Assembly: GCF_017873955.1 (NCBI RefSeq)
Contig: NZ_JAGGKS010000011.1
Location: forward strand, 41,459-105,458
Reading direction: 5' to 3'
Length of the DNA stretch: 64,000 nt
DNA from: Sedimentibacter acidaminivorans
GTDB taxonomy: Bacteria; Bacillota; Clostridia; Tissierellales; Sedimentibacteraceae
In this document: piece by piece, positions 17,809 to 27,704 of the stretch
How the letters are laid out: each line of letters opens with the position of its first letter
How positions within the stretch are numbered: position 1 is the first letter of the stretch
Made by a program: the position numbers and the translations under genes
The notes under the pieces: model-generated
Database searches by the model: none
Told to the model about the DNA's origin: nothing
The model's input: the letters and a program-made list of their open reading frames with translations, nothing else

Positions 17809-19734
17809 TTATTGATTCTTAGGATTACTTTTATTCCACAACGATGCTCTACTAATGCCTAGAACATTTGCAATATCATTTTTTGACATACCTTGATTTT
17901 CTAGCATATCAATTACTTTCATCTCTACGAATCTATTTATTTTTTTCAAATCCATGGATATGTTGCTATCTAGCACAGCACTACTAATTTTTTGTTTTTT
18001 ATTTTCAAAAAGATGATATTCATCATTAGCGTTAAATTCACCACTGAACTCTTCGCCCTCATTAAATTCAAATTCACCAAATATAATATATCTTTGAACA
18101 ATATTTTTTAACTCTCTAACATTTCCAGGCCAAGAATAACTAAGTAACCTATCTTTTAATTTATCATCAATTTCAGGAATTTCATAGTCTTTTGAATATT
18201 CTGATAAATAGTAATCAAAAATAGGAATAATATCTTTTTTTCTCTCCCTTAAAGGTGGTATTCGAAGTTCTATTACACTTAATCTATAAAACAAATCTCG
18301 TCTAAAACTTCCATCTTTCATTTTCCCTAATAATTCTTCATTTGAAGCTGCCAATATCCTTACATCAAGTGGTATTACATAATCAGACCCTATTCGCATT
18401 ACTTCTTTTTCTTCTAGAACACGCAAAAGTTTTGTTTGAAGATTTATAGATATACTATTTATTTCATCTAGAAATATAGTACCTCCATGTGCTAACTCGA
18501 ATAAACCTGATTTGCCTCCCTTTCTTGCTCCAGTGAATGCACCCTCTTCATAACCAAATAGTTCACTTTCAAGCAAGCTTTCAGTAAGTGCAGCACAATT
18601 TATAGCTACAAACGGTTCAGATTTTCTTTCACCTAAATTATGTATGCTTTGAGCTATCATTTCTTTTCCTGTACCACTTTCCCCATACATCATTGCAGTA
18701 CTATCACTCATGCTCACTTTAACCGCCCTTGCTAATAAATCCTTCATAATCTGGTCATTAGCAATAATATCTTCAAATTTATATCGAGCAACCAGTTTCT
18801 TTTTATTTAGTTCATATCTTATCTTTCTTTCTAAGTTTTGCAACTTCGTTATATCTTGAAATGAACACAAAACTCCTAAAATTTGATCATCGATTTCTAA
18901 TAATGAAATATTTGCTGCAACAACAATTTTTTTAATCCGAATTATTTCATTATATTTGTTAGTTCGATCATTTAAAACATCCATCATGAACCCTAATTCA
19001 GGAAAAACCTCTTTCAATTGTTTTTCCAAAACATAAGCTCCATCTTTTTTTAACAATTCATTAGCACGACCATTGTATAAAATAATTTTTCCATATCTAT
19101 CAACCGCCAGTACAGCATCATGCACACCTTCGAGAGTTGTATTAAGTACCTCGTTTTTATATTTCTGTTCATATAAACTATCTACAATTTCCCAAGCACT
19201 AGATATTGCATCATGTATTGAGTCATCACTAGCACTAATATATTCAAAGTCCAAATTATATTTTTGTGCAATTTGGCATGGTATTCCGCCGCCAACGATT
19301 ACCACATCTTTTTGAACATAATTACTAATTATTCCTTCAATTTCTTCAGGCTCACTAAACTTTTCAATAATAACGTTATGATTTATTATCTCTTTCCACT
19401 CCAAGTAATCAAAGTTTTCCATTTCAGAAATCAATAGAACAATATCTCTATTGTATTTTTTAGCAGTTTTAATAGCATGTAAAATATCAAGTGTGGAGGT
19501 TTTCAGTTGTATGACTGGTATTTCAACATTACTAATAGAATGAAGATAGCCACCACTTCTAGCAATTATAGCTTTAATACCCTTTTTCTCCAACAATTTA
19601 CCTTGCTCATAAATTTTGTCTGGATCTAATAAATCAATTATAATTTTACCCTCTTTTACTTGGTCACCATATAATTTTTCTATTGTTTCCTTAATTTCAA
19701 TATTATTAGCTATTATTCCTATTTTTCTTTCCAA
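17809..19734 (-). CDS. sigma-54-dependent transcriptional activator, PrpR_N type
   Basis: 641 residues. Residues 1-190 match the PrpR N-terminal ligand domain (IIARSGGYL, PVIQLKTSTLDILHAI), which senses small organic acids in known members. A PAS domain spans about 200-310. The AAA+ domain (about 325-555) has Walker A GESGTGKEM, the sigma-54 loop GAFTGA, and GGTIFLDEI. A Fis-type HTH ends the protein (SKNDIANVLGISRASLWN). TTG start with AAGGAG seven bases upstream. It lies just upstream of iorAB, whose promoter is sigma-54 type, so it most likely activates iorAB. Confidence 0.94.
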   Translation of the reverse strand: MERKIGIIANNIEIKETIEKLYGDQVKEGKIIIDLLDPDKIYEQGKLLEKKGIKAIIARSGGYLHSISNVEIPVIQLKTSTLDILHAIKTAKKYNRDIVLLISEMENFDYLEWKEIINHNVIIEKFSEPEEIEGIISNYVQKDVVIVGGGIPCQIAQKYNLDFEYISASDDSIHDAISSAWEIVDSLYEQKYKNEVLNTTLEGVHDAVLAVDRYGKIILYNGRANELLKKDGAYVLEKQLKEVFPELGFMMDVLNDRTNKYNEIIRIKKIVVAANISLLEIDDQILGVLCSFQDITKLQNLERKIRYELNKKKLVARYKFEDIIANDQIMKDLLARAVKVSMSDSTAMMYGESGTGKEMIAQSIHNLGERKSEPFVAINCAALTESLLESELFGYEEGAFTGARKGGKSGLFELAHGGTIFLDEINSISINLQTKLLRVLEEKEVMRIGSDYVIPLDVRILAASNEELLGKMKDGSFRRDLFYRLSVIELRIPPLRERKKDIIPIFDYYLSEYSKDYEIPEIDDKLKDRLLSYSWPGNVRELKNIVQRYIIFGEFEFNEGEEFSGEFNANDEYHLFENKKQKISSAVLDSNISMDLKKINRFVEMKVIDMLENQGMSKNDIANVLGISRASLWNKSNPKNQ

Positions 19735-19846
19735 AATATTTCTCCTTATAACATACTATTTATTATATTACCTTATAATTGTAAATTATATTTATATTAT
19801 TAAATATTATAATACTATTTACTTTATTAATCAAAGGTATTATCTT

Positions 19847-19888
19847 TAATAAAAAATAGTTATCGGTTTTGATAACTATTTTTTATTA
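19847..19888. terminator. bidirectional-looking terminator after the fatty acid transporter gene
   Basis: 18-bp perfect stem (inner part ATAGTTATC / GATAACTAT, outer A and T runs) with a GGTTTT loop, between the transporter stop (20009) and the PrpR_N activator start. T-rich tail in both directions. Confidence 0.8.
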
Positions 19889-19941
19889 TTTGAAGTTTTT
19901 ATAATACTTGAGTATTCTGTTTTTTCAGTTATGTTAAATGT

Positions 19942-19970
19942 TTTTTTGGGTTAAGTATTTTTTGGGTTAA
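19942..19970. repeat. short tandem repeat downstream of the transporter gene
   Basis: TTTTTTGGGTTAA occurs twice, 16 bases apart, with a more degenerate third copy alongside. A 14-bp palindrome (AATACTTGAGTATT) follows at 19903-19916. This is the leader region of the PrpR_N activator gene; no function can be assigned. Confidence 0.4.
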
Positions 19971-20008
19971 ATATTATTTAATCTTTTTATTTTTACGTTT
20001 TTATAATT

Positions 20009-21394
20009 CTATACAAATAATGGTACTATCAACAATCCTAAAATTGTAGCTATAAACCAGAATAGCCATATAAATGCCATGTATCCCCATACATCCTTAA
20101 GTTTCATTCCAACTACTGATAATGCTGGAATAACATAAAGTGGTTGCAATAAATTAGTAGCTTCATCTCCATATACAAATGCATTGATTACATGTGGTAG
20201 ATTAGCGTTTAATTTTAAAGCTGCATCTGTAATGATTTCACCTTGAACAATAAATTGACCTCCTTGAGAAGGAATAAATAAATTAAGTAAAGATGCAGAT
20301 AAATAAGAGAATACTGGTAATGTATGCGCCGTAGCAATTGATGTAAACCCTCCAACTATTATTTGTCCAAGTCCAGAGTCTATCATCATGCCAGAAATAC
20401 CCCCATAGAATGGGAATTGAATCATAACGTCAGTTGCAAGGCTCAAATTATCCCTATATGATTTTACGAATTTTTCTGGAGTTGCATATAATATAAAATT
20501 TGCTGTTAAAAATATAAAAATTACAAAATTAAGAGATAATGAACCTAAAAATCCTTTTTGAATAATTGTATAAACAATATTTATAACACCAGCAATTCCA
20601 ATTAGATACATTATTATTCTACTACCATTCATCTTATCAGCAAATGTCTTTATAGATGATGATTTTTCTATTTCTTCTATTTCTAAATCATCAGTATTTG
20701 TTCCGTCAAATTCTACAATTTCATTTACTGGAGGTTCTGCTTTTATTGTAAGTATTATTGTACCTAACGCTACTATAAACCATATTATAACATTCATTGA
20801 ATTGTAGGTAGTAATATTTTGAGTCAAAACTCCAATTTTATCAACCAAGAAATGGTCTGAGCCTGCAAGCAAAGCATATACTGATGCACTAGGTCCAAGA
20901 CATTGTCCTAAGCACATTGTTGAATAACCTGCTGCAACCAGCATAGGGAAGTGTAATCTTTTGATATTTTTAGTAAGCTCCATTGCTAAAATTGGTGTAA
21001 CAATAGTACCAAATGCCCAATTGAGGAAACTAGAAACGTAGCCAAACACCATTAATAAAATAATTGCAGCTGTTGGAGTACTAACTAACCTCGCCATTGA
21101 CCTTAGTAATTTTTTAACTTGCTTTGATTTTGCTGTTACAGAACACGTTACAACCATAAATGACATCTGGAATGCAAAAGCTATTTGTGACCATATACCA
21201 TTGAACCACGAATTGAGCATTCCTATAACTCCAGTATCTGTAAATATTGCACCTGCAAAGAATACTATTATTGTAAGAATTAAACAAAATACTAATGGAT
21301 CTGGTATAACATTTTCAGCTGCAAATTGAAATTTTTTACTAAATCTCCATAAAAAAGATCCCTTATTTAAACTTTGAGAATTTTCCTTTGACAT
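20009..21394 (-). CDS. short-chain fatty acid transporter, AtoE family
   Basis: 461 residues, about ten to twelve transmembrane helices, full length for the AtoE (SCFA_trans) family. Known members move acetoacetate, butyrate and related acids. The N-terminus WRFSKKFQFAAENVIPDPLV and the NLFIPSQGGQFIVQGEI and NAFVYGDEATNLLQPLY segments are typical. Last gene of the BKACE operon, 15 bases after the dehydrogenase gene, with AGGAG upstream. In context it probably imports the hydroxy or keto acid substrate or exports acetoacetate. Confidence 0.93.
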   Translation of the reverse strand: MSKENSQSLNKGSFLWRFSKKFQFAAENVIPDPLVFCLILTIIVFFAGAIFTDTGVIGMLNSWFNGIWSQIAFAFQMSFMVVTCSVTAKSKQVKKLLRSMARLVSTPTAAIILLMVFGYVSSFLNWAFGTIVTPILAMELTKNIKRLHFPMLVAAGYSTMCLGQCLGPSASVYALLAGSDHFLVDKIGVLTQNITTYNSMNVIIWFIVALGTIILTIKAEPPVNEIVEFDGTNTDDLEIEEIEKSSSIKTFADKMNGSRIIMYLIGIAGVINIVYTIIQKGFLGSLSLNFVIFIFLTANFILYATPEKFVKSYRDNLSLATDVMIQFPFYGGISGMMIDSGLGQIIVGGFTSIATAHTLPVFSYLSASLLNLFIPSQGGQFIVQGEIITDAALKLNANLPHVINAFVYGDEATNLLQPLYVIPALSVVGMKLKDVWGYMAFIWLFWFIATILGLLIVPLFV

Positions 21395-21409
21395 GATAGC
21401 TTCTCCTTT

Positions 21410-22354
21410 TTATACATAATTTTTGGAAGTTTTTAATTGTATTATCAACCTTTTATTAAACTCATTTTTTATTTCATTAATATTATCTTGTGGATATTCA
21501 AAGAAACCCTCTCCTGACTTTAATCCCAGTTTCTTTTCTTCAACCTTTTGACGCAAGATAGCATTAGACTCTTTCGAATTGTCCATAACAGATAGTAAAT
21601 TATCTCCAACAGTACACCAAATATCTAATCCTCCCATATCAGCTACCTCAAGTTGCCCTGCTGTAGCATACCTAAAGGCTGGTCCAAATTTAAGAGCTTT
21701 ATCTATATCTTCCGGTGCTGCAACTCCCATTTCTATTAAAGAAAACACCTCTCTTGCAATACCTTGTTGAATCCTATTAGCTACTAGTCCAGGTATATCT
21801 TTTAACACCTTTACTGTCTGTTTTCCTGCCTTTTTATATAATTCTTCTACTTCTTGATAAACTTCTTCAGACATGTTTCCAAAATATGAAAGTTCTGCAA
21901 TAGGCAACAAATGAGCAGGATTATACCAATGGCATACCATCATCCTTTGCTTTCTATCTTCACTTACATATTTCATCATTTCACAAAGCGCTAAACTTGA
22001 AGTATTACTAGCAAAAATTGTTTCTTTTTTACAATATCCATCTATCTCTTTAAACAACTCCTGTTTTAATTCAATTATTTCAGGAGTAGCCTCTATAACA
22101 TAATCCACATCCTTAACACAAGCTTCAAGATTGTCGTACAATGTTATATTTTCTAATATTTTTTCCACTTCATTGCTTTCTATTAAGTCATTTTCCGCCA
22201 TAAACAAAAGTTCTTTTTTTATAATATCCTTAACTGTATTTCTTAGACTTTCATTAACCTCATATAAATTAACAGGGAATCCATACATAGCAAATGCTTC
22301 TGCTATTCCATGGCCCATAGTGCCAGCTCCAAGTACTGCTATATTTTTAATCAT
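21410..22354 (-). CDS. 3-hydroxyacyl-CoA dehydrogenase family protein
   Basis: NAD-dependent beta-hydroxy dehydrogenase, 314 residues. Rossmann motif GAGTMGHGIAEAF (residues 9-21), catalytic-dyad region EATPE and His142 in CHWYNPAHLLP, and a C-terminal domain with GLVANRIQ and ADMGGLDIW. Some members of this branch (L-carnitine dehydrogenase) act on free hydroxy acids rather than CoA esters and pair with BKACE enzymes; that pairing is seen here. The natural substrate, CoA ester or free acid, is not settled by sequence. Six bases separate it from the BKACE stop. Confidence 0.9.
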   Translation of the reverse strand: MIKNIAVLGAGTMGHGIAEAFAMYGFPVNLYEVNESLRNTVKDIIKKELLFMAENDLIESNEVEKILENITLYDNLEACVKDVDYVIEATPEIIELKQELFKEIDGYCKKETIFASNTSSLALCEMMKYVSEDRKQRMMVCHWYNPAHLLPIAELSYFGNMSEEVYQEVEELYKKAGKQTVKVLKDIPGLVANRIQQGIAREVFSLIEMGVAAPEDIDKALKFGPAFRYATAGQLEVADMGGLDIWCTVGDNLLSVMDNSKESNAILRQKVEEKKLGLKSGEGFFEYPQDNINEIKNEFNKRLIIQLKTSKNYV

Positions 22355-22360
22355 TAAAAA

Positions 22361-23188
22361 TTAACCTCTTTTCTGTAATCCAAGAATTTCTCTAGCATCA
22401 TCTGGTGTTGCAACTTCATTTCCAGATTCCTTTATAAGGTTTGCTGCCCTAGTTACAAATTGAGCATTTGATTCAGCAAGAACCTTTGGAGCAAACAAAA
22501 CATTGTCCTCCATTCCAACGCGCAAATGTCCACCAAGCGCTATTGCTGCAAGCATTATTGGAACATGTCCTTTTCCAATTCCTAGTGCAGACCAAGTAGA
22601 ACCTTCAGGTATTAATCCTTTTAAATACACTAAATTTTCAACAGTTGCTGCAGTTCCACCAGCAGCCCCTAAAACAAATTGATAGTGCAATGGTCCTTTT
22701 AATACTCCTTTTTTTAGATAGTATAAAGAATTATAAACCATACCTGCATCAAATATTTCAATTTCTGGTTTTACTCCATATTCCTGCATGGTGTATCCTA
22801 GTTCCTCTAAAAATTTAGGATGATTTATAAACAAACTGTTGTGCATCCAATTCATAGAACCACAATCGTAAGATGCCATATCTGGTCTTATAGACTTTAA
22901 GTGCGCTTGTCTTGTTTCATCAGTAGCATTTAAATCACCTGATGTTGTACAGTTAATTACTATGTCACATTTTGATTTTATAAGAGCTACTGTTTCCTCA
23001 AATTTTTCCTTGCTCATTGTTCCTTTGCCTTCGTCATCCCTCATATGAAGATGTGCTATAGCCGCACCTTTTTTATAGCATTCAAATACATCATCTGCTA
23101 TTTCTTGTGGTGTCATTGGTACATTTGGATTATCTTTTTTTGATGGCCACGCTCCTGTTGGAGCAACTGTTATAATTGTTTTTGTCAT
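22361..23188 (-). CDS. BKACE family beta-keto acid cleavage enzyme (DUF849)
   Basis: 275 residues. The family condenses a beta-keto acid with acetyl-CoA and splits it to acetoacetate and a new acyl-CoA; the founder Kce cleaves 3-keto-5-aminohexanoate in lysine fermentation. Zinc ligands are His46 and His48 (AHLHMRD) and Glu227 (RVGMEDN), matching the family. The acyl-CoA-side loop LGIGKGHVP is present. Other lysine-pathway genes (kdd, kal, kam) are absent here, so the substrate is probably different. First gene of a three-gene operon behind a sigma-54 promoter; AGGAGG precedes the ATG. Confidence 0.94.
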   Translation of the reverse strand: MTKTIITVAPTGAWPSKKDNPNVPMTPQEIADDVFECYKKGAAIAHLHMRDDEGKGTMSKEKFEETVALIKSKCDIVINCTTSGDLNATDETRQAHLKSIRPDMASYDCGSMNWMHNSLFINHPKFLEELGYTMQEYGVKPEIEIFDAGMVYNSLYYLKKGVLKGPLHYQFVLGAAGGTAATVENLVYLKGLIPEGSTWSALGIGKGHVPIMLAAIALGGHLRVGMEDNVLFAPKVLAESNAQFVTRAANLIKESGNEVATPDDAREILGLQKRG

Positions 23189-23236
23189 TTCTTCCTCCTT
23201 TTATATAATTATAAGTAAATTACATAAATTATATAA

Positions 23237-23253
23237 AGCAAAATTCATGCCAA
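23237..23253 (-). promoter_or_regulatory. sigma-54 (-24/-12) promoter of the BKACE operon
   Basis: The minus strand reads TTGGCATGAATTTTGCT: TGGCAT, five bases, TTGCT, GG and GC 10 bases apart. It lies about 50 bases upstream of the BKACE ATG. One base differs from the TGGCAC consensus. Confidence 0.85.
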
Positions 23254-23345
23254 TTGTAAATACAATCTCAAAAACAATATTATGTTTAAATTCCATAGTT
23301 TTTCATACTAGTATATTTTTTTCACTATTATTATATATAAAACAA

Positions 23346-23363
23346 TTATAACAAAAGTTATAA
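23346..23363. promoter_or_regulatory. enhancer-like inverted repeat A, BKACE operon
   Basis: TTATAACAAAAGTTATAA, the core of a 20-bp-arm inverted repeat (23333-23376, AAAA loop). Its centre lies about 100 bases upstream of the -24 element. The same 17-mer occurs twice more at 23468-23506. Confidence 0.65.
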
Positions 23364-23457
23364 TTGTTTTATATATCTTATATTATTTTATAAGTATAAT
23401 TGTTATGTATATAAGTAAATTTCAATCTATATCTAATCGTTTTATTCAATTAAGCAA

Positions 23458-23516
23458 AAAGCAACAGTTATAACAAAAGTTATACGATATATAACTTTTG
23501 TTATAACTGTTGCTTT
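23458..23516 (-). terminator. terminator of the PAS sigma-54 activator gene, carrying two enhancer-like sites
   Basis: Perfect 27-bp stem with a 5-base loop (CGATA on +), 8 bases after the activator stop, followed on the minus strand by TTTTTGC. Each arm contains the 17-mer TTATAACAAAAGTTATA (23468-23484, and inverted at 23490-23506) that also forms site A at 23346. The element is thus both a terminator and probably part of the upstream activating region of the BKACE promoter. Confidence 0.75.
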
Positions 23517-23523
23517 AAAATAA

Positions 23524-25056
23524 CTATTCCTTATTTATATCTATATCTAATACCTTACATTTTTTCCACAAAGCTGGTTGACTTAAACCAAGTTGCTTAG
23601 CTGCTTTATTAACAGAACCACACTTCTTAATTGAATTGACTATCATATCCTTTTCCAACTTTTTCACAGACGCTTTTAAATTATAGTTACTATCACTCAT
23701 CATTGTAGCAAAACTCACACTTTCCATATCAAGAATAGATAATATGTTATTGTATTTTATTAATCCATCTTTATTAATTACAACCATTCGCTCTATTAAA
23801 TTCTTTAATTCTCTTATGTTTCCTGGCCATTTATACATTTCTAAAATCTTCATAGCTTCTTTTTCTAATTTAGTTTTTTTTCCATACTTCTTATTATATT
23901 TATTTAAGTATTCGTTCGTTAAATAATAAATATCTTCTTTTCGCTCTCTTAAGGGTTTCAATTCAATTGGAACTACGTTAAGTCTATAATATAAATCTTC
24001 CCTGAATTTTTCTTTTTTTATTTCTTCTTGCAAATCTTTGTTTGTAGATGCAATTAGTCTAATATCAAGTTTGATTGGTTTATTTCCGCCTATTCTTACT
24101 ATTTCTTTACTCTGTAACACCCTAAGGAGTTTTGATTGCAAATTTAAAGACATATCACCTATTTCATCAAGAAGTATTGTTCCCTCATTGGCAAGTTCAA
24201 ATAGACCAATTTTACCCCTCTTTTTTGCATCAGTAAATGCTCCCCCTTCATAACCAAAAAGTTCAGATTCTAACAATTCTGCTGGTATTGCCGCGCAATT
24301 AACTTTAATAAATGGTTTATTTTCCCTATTGCTTTTAAAATATATTTCATCAGCAATAACCTCTTTTCCTGTACCAGATTCTCCAGTTATTAAAACAGTA
24401 ACATCAGTTGGTCCAATAGTTGATACTAAATCCATAGCCATATTCATATTTTCACTTTTATATACCACATTATTTTTTGATATTTGTTGTTTTCTCAGAA
24501 ATTTTATTTCTTCAGTTGCCTTAATTTTCTCATCATTAAGCTCTGCAATTTTTAGTTCAAGTTCTTTTAAATCACTAATATCTCTGTTATTTATAACTAC
24601 AAGTTTTATGTTTCCATTCTGATCAAATATAGGTGAACCAGAAACTAAAAGGTCTTTATTATTCTTTAAGCTTTTACCTAGAGAATTAACGCCTTCTTTT
24701 CTCTCGATTACCTCCATAGTAACTGCGCCTTTAAAAAGATTACCTTCTTCAGTAATTTCTTTTACCGTTCTTCCTATAACCTCTTCTTTTGTAATACCTG
24801 TTATTTTTGTATAAGCTTTATTAATATAAATTGTTTTGCCTTTTCCATTAGATATGTACATTCCATCATATAAGTTATCGCTTATTTCCTTAAAATCCAA
24901 ATAATTATTAATGAAGTCAGCGTAAGTATCTTTTATCTCACTATATTTATCATCTATAAGTATTTTTTCACTAAAGCTAAGTTCCTTTGTTTTTATAACA
25001 TTATAAATATCATCAATATCATCAACTATTTTTTTAATTTTAAGCTCATCACCCAT
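23524..25056 (-). CDS. sigma-54-dependent transcriptional activator with PAS domain
   Basis: 510 residues. A coiled N-terminus is followed by a PAS domain (about 60-175, NGKGKTIYINKAYTKITG), an AAA+ domain (about 205-435; Walker A GESGTGKEV, Walker B EGTILLDEI) and a Fis-type HTH (SVNKAAKQLGLSQPALWKK). The sigma-54 contact loop reads GAFTDA instead of GAFTGA. ATG start with GGAG upstream. It is directly upstream of the BKACE operon, whose sigma-54 promoter and repeated sites it probably controls; the ligand may be the operon's acid substrate, which is inference. Confidence 0.93.
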   Translation of the reverse strand: MGDELKIKKIVDDIDDIYNVIKTKELSFSEKILIDDKYSEIKDTYADFINNYLDFKEISDNLYDGMYISNGKGKTIYINKAYTKITGITKEEVIGRTVKEITEEGNLFKGAVTMEVIERKEGVNSLGKSLKNNKDLLVSGSPIFDQNGNIKLVVINNRDISDLKELELKIAELNDEKIKATEEIKFLRKQQISKNNVVYKSENMNMAMDLVSTIGPTDVTVLITGESGTGKEVIADEIYFKSNRENKPFIKVNCAAIPAELLESELFGYEGGAFTDAKKRGKIGLFELANEGTILLDEIGDMSLNLQSKLLRVLQSKEIVRIGGNKPIKLDIRLIASTNKDLQEEIKKEKFREDLYYRLNVVPIELKPLRERKEDIYYLTNEYLNKYNKKYGKKTKLEKEAMKILEMYKWPGNIRELKNLIERMVVINKDGLIKYNNILSILDMESVSFATMMSDSNYNLKASVKKLEKDMIVNSIKKCGSVNKAAKQLGLSQPALWKKCKVLDIDINKE

Positions 25057-25243
25057 AGCTACTCCAGTTAATCTTTTAAATTTCTATTCCAATAAGTATA
25101 AATAAATTTTAACACTTTATTATTAAGCTGTCAAACGACTAATAGTCATTATGTTTGTTTTAATGTAACCTGTAAATTTTTAGTATAAATTACTTTAATT
25201 TGCAAATAATAATTCTAATTAAACTCTGAAAGGTTGTGATTAA

Positions 25244-25885
25244 TTGAGAATCCCTAATCATATAGGCATCATACCCGATGGTAATAGAAGGTGGGCGGAG
25301 AAAAAAGGATTTGAAAAGCAGGATGGCTATGAATATGGACTTAATCCTGGACTTTATTTTTTAAAACTAGCTAAGGAATATGGTATACAAGAAGTTACAT
25401 ACTATGGTTTTACGACAGATAACTGCAAAAGACCAAAAAAACAAATAGAATCGTTCGTTAAAGCATGTGTGGATGCTATTAATTTAATCGCTAAAGAAAA
25501 TGTTTCATTACTTGTGCTAGGAAATACTAATTCAGCAATGTTTCCGAAAGAGTTGTTAAAATACACAAAACGAACTACAATAGGTAACGGAGGTACTAAA
25601 GTTAATTTTTTAGTAAACTATGGTTGGGATTGGGATTTGGGAAATGTTGAATCTGCTTGTACAAACAGAAAAAGTATACTAGAATCTCTCCATTCAAAAG
25701 ATATCTCAAGAATTGACTTAATCTTAAGATGGGGTGGAAGAAAAAGACTCTCTGGTTTTCTACCTATTCAATCTGTTTATTCTGATATATATACTATAGA
25801 TGATATGTGGCCTGATTTTAAAGCAGAGCAGTTTCACGAGGCTATGATATGGTACAATCATCAAGATGTTACACTAGGTGGATAA
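25244..25885 (+). CDS. atypical cis-prenyltransferase (UPP synthase family), short form
   Basis: 213 residues, shorter than the 240-250 of UppS. The N-terminal HIGIIPDGNRRWA with catalytic Asp12 is intact. The diphosphate-binding region reads RWGGRKRLS (residues 162-170): Arg162, Arg168 and Ser170 align with the IPP-binding residues, but the usual TSGE between them is replaced by WGGR. FTTDNCKRP replaces the common FSTENWKRP. It probably makes a short or unusual Z-prenyl diphosphate; housekeeping UppS activity is doubtful. TTG start with a weak RBS. It stands alone, divergent from the activator gene. Confidence 0.85.
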   Translation: MRIPNHIGIIPDGNRRWAEKKGFEKQDGYEYGLNPGLYFLKLAKEYGIQEVTYYGFTTDNCKRPKKQIESFVKACVDAINLIAKENVSLLVLGNTNSAMFPKELLKYTKRTTIGNGGTKVNFLVNYGWDWDLGNVESACTNRKSILESLHSKDISRIDLILRWGGRKRLSGFLPIQSVYSDIYTIDDMWPDFKAEQFHEAMIWYNHQDVTLGG

Positions 25886-25935
25886 AATTTTATTTATAAT
25901 CCATCGGAATTTCACACTGTTTTCTAATTAAAAAA

Positions 25936-25977
25936 AAGCCTGCAAAATGTAAATATTTAACATCACTTTTCAGGCTT
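25936..25977. terminator. terminator between the cis-prenyltransferase and yhbY
   Basis: AAGCCTG / CAGGCTT arms with an AT-rich interior that can extend the stem imperfectly; a preceding A-run gives a T-tail for the minus strand. It lies between convergent genes. Confidence 0.55.
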
Positions 25978-26002
25978 ATACTATAGTTTATATACTATTA
26001 TA

Positions 26003-26293
26003 TTATTTTGGTATATTAATTAATTTTTCTTTAGATTCTCTGTATAGTACAAATTTATTGCCTATACTTTGAACATACTCTGCTCGTACTGCTTCAGATA
26101 TTTCTGTAGCAGTTTCTTTTGATCCTAAAAGACTATTATTGAGGACATTAATTTTAATTAATTCCCTAGCTTCTAAAGCATCATCTATTTGCTTTAAAAC
26201 AGTTTCTGTTACACCGCTTTTTCCTATTTGCATAATAGGATCAATTCCATTTGCTAATGCTTTTAAATAACTTCTTTGTTTTCCAGTTAACAT
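26003..26293 (-). CDS. yhbY: ribosome assembly RNA-binding protein YhbY
   Basis: 96 residues, a single CRM (CRS1-YhbY) domain that binds pre-50S ribosomal RNA. MLTGKQRSYLKALANGIDPIMQIGK opens in family fashion (given here in two parts: MLTGKQRSYLKA, then NGIDPIMQIGK), with the GxxG-type loop as LLGSKETA. It sits 38 bases downstream of obgE, another 50S assembly factor, in line with clostridial synteny. Confidence 0.93.
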   Translation of the reverse strand: MLTGKQRSYLKALANGIDPIMQIGKSGVTETVLKQIDDALEARELIKINVLNNSLLGSKETATEISEAVRAEYVQSIGNKFVLYRESKEKLINIPK

Positions 26294-26331
26294 TTATTCT
26301 CCTTTTGTGCGACATCAATATTCGCTCCTAC

Positions 26332-27618
<1,287 letters not shown>

Positions 27619-27677
27619 TTAATTTTAATTTCTTATCTTTATTATTTATTCCCATATTTATTTTTATTATATAAAAA

Positions 27678-27697
27678 ACCTACCACTTACGGTAGGT
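27678..27697 (-). terminator. terminator of rplU-prp-rpmA
   Basis: ACCTACC / GGTAGGT stem with a 6-base loop, followed on the minus strand by TTTTTTATA, 7 bases past the rpmA stop. Confidence 0.85.
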
Positions 27698-27704
27698 CAT
27701 TATT

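Noticed and set aside
25057..25243. Sigma-54 promoter for the cis-prenyltransferase
   Set aside because: No GG-N10-GC match on the plus strand in the gap.
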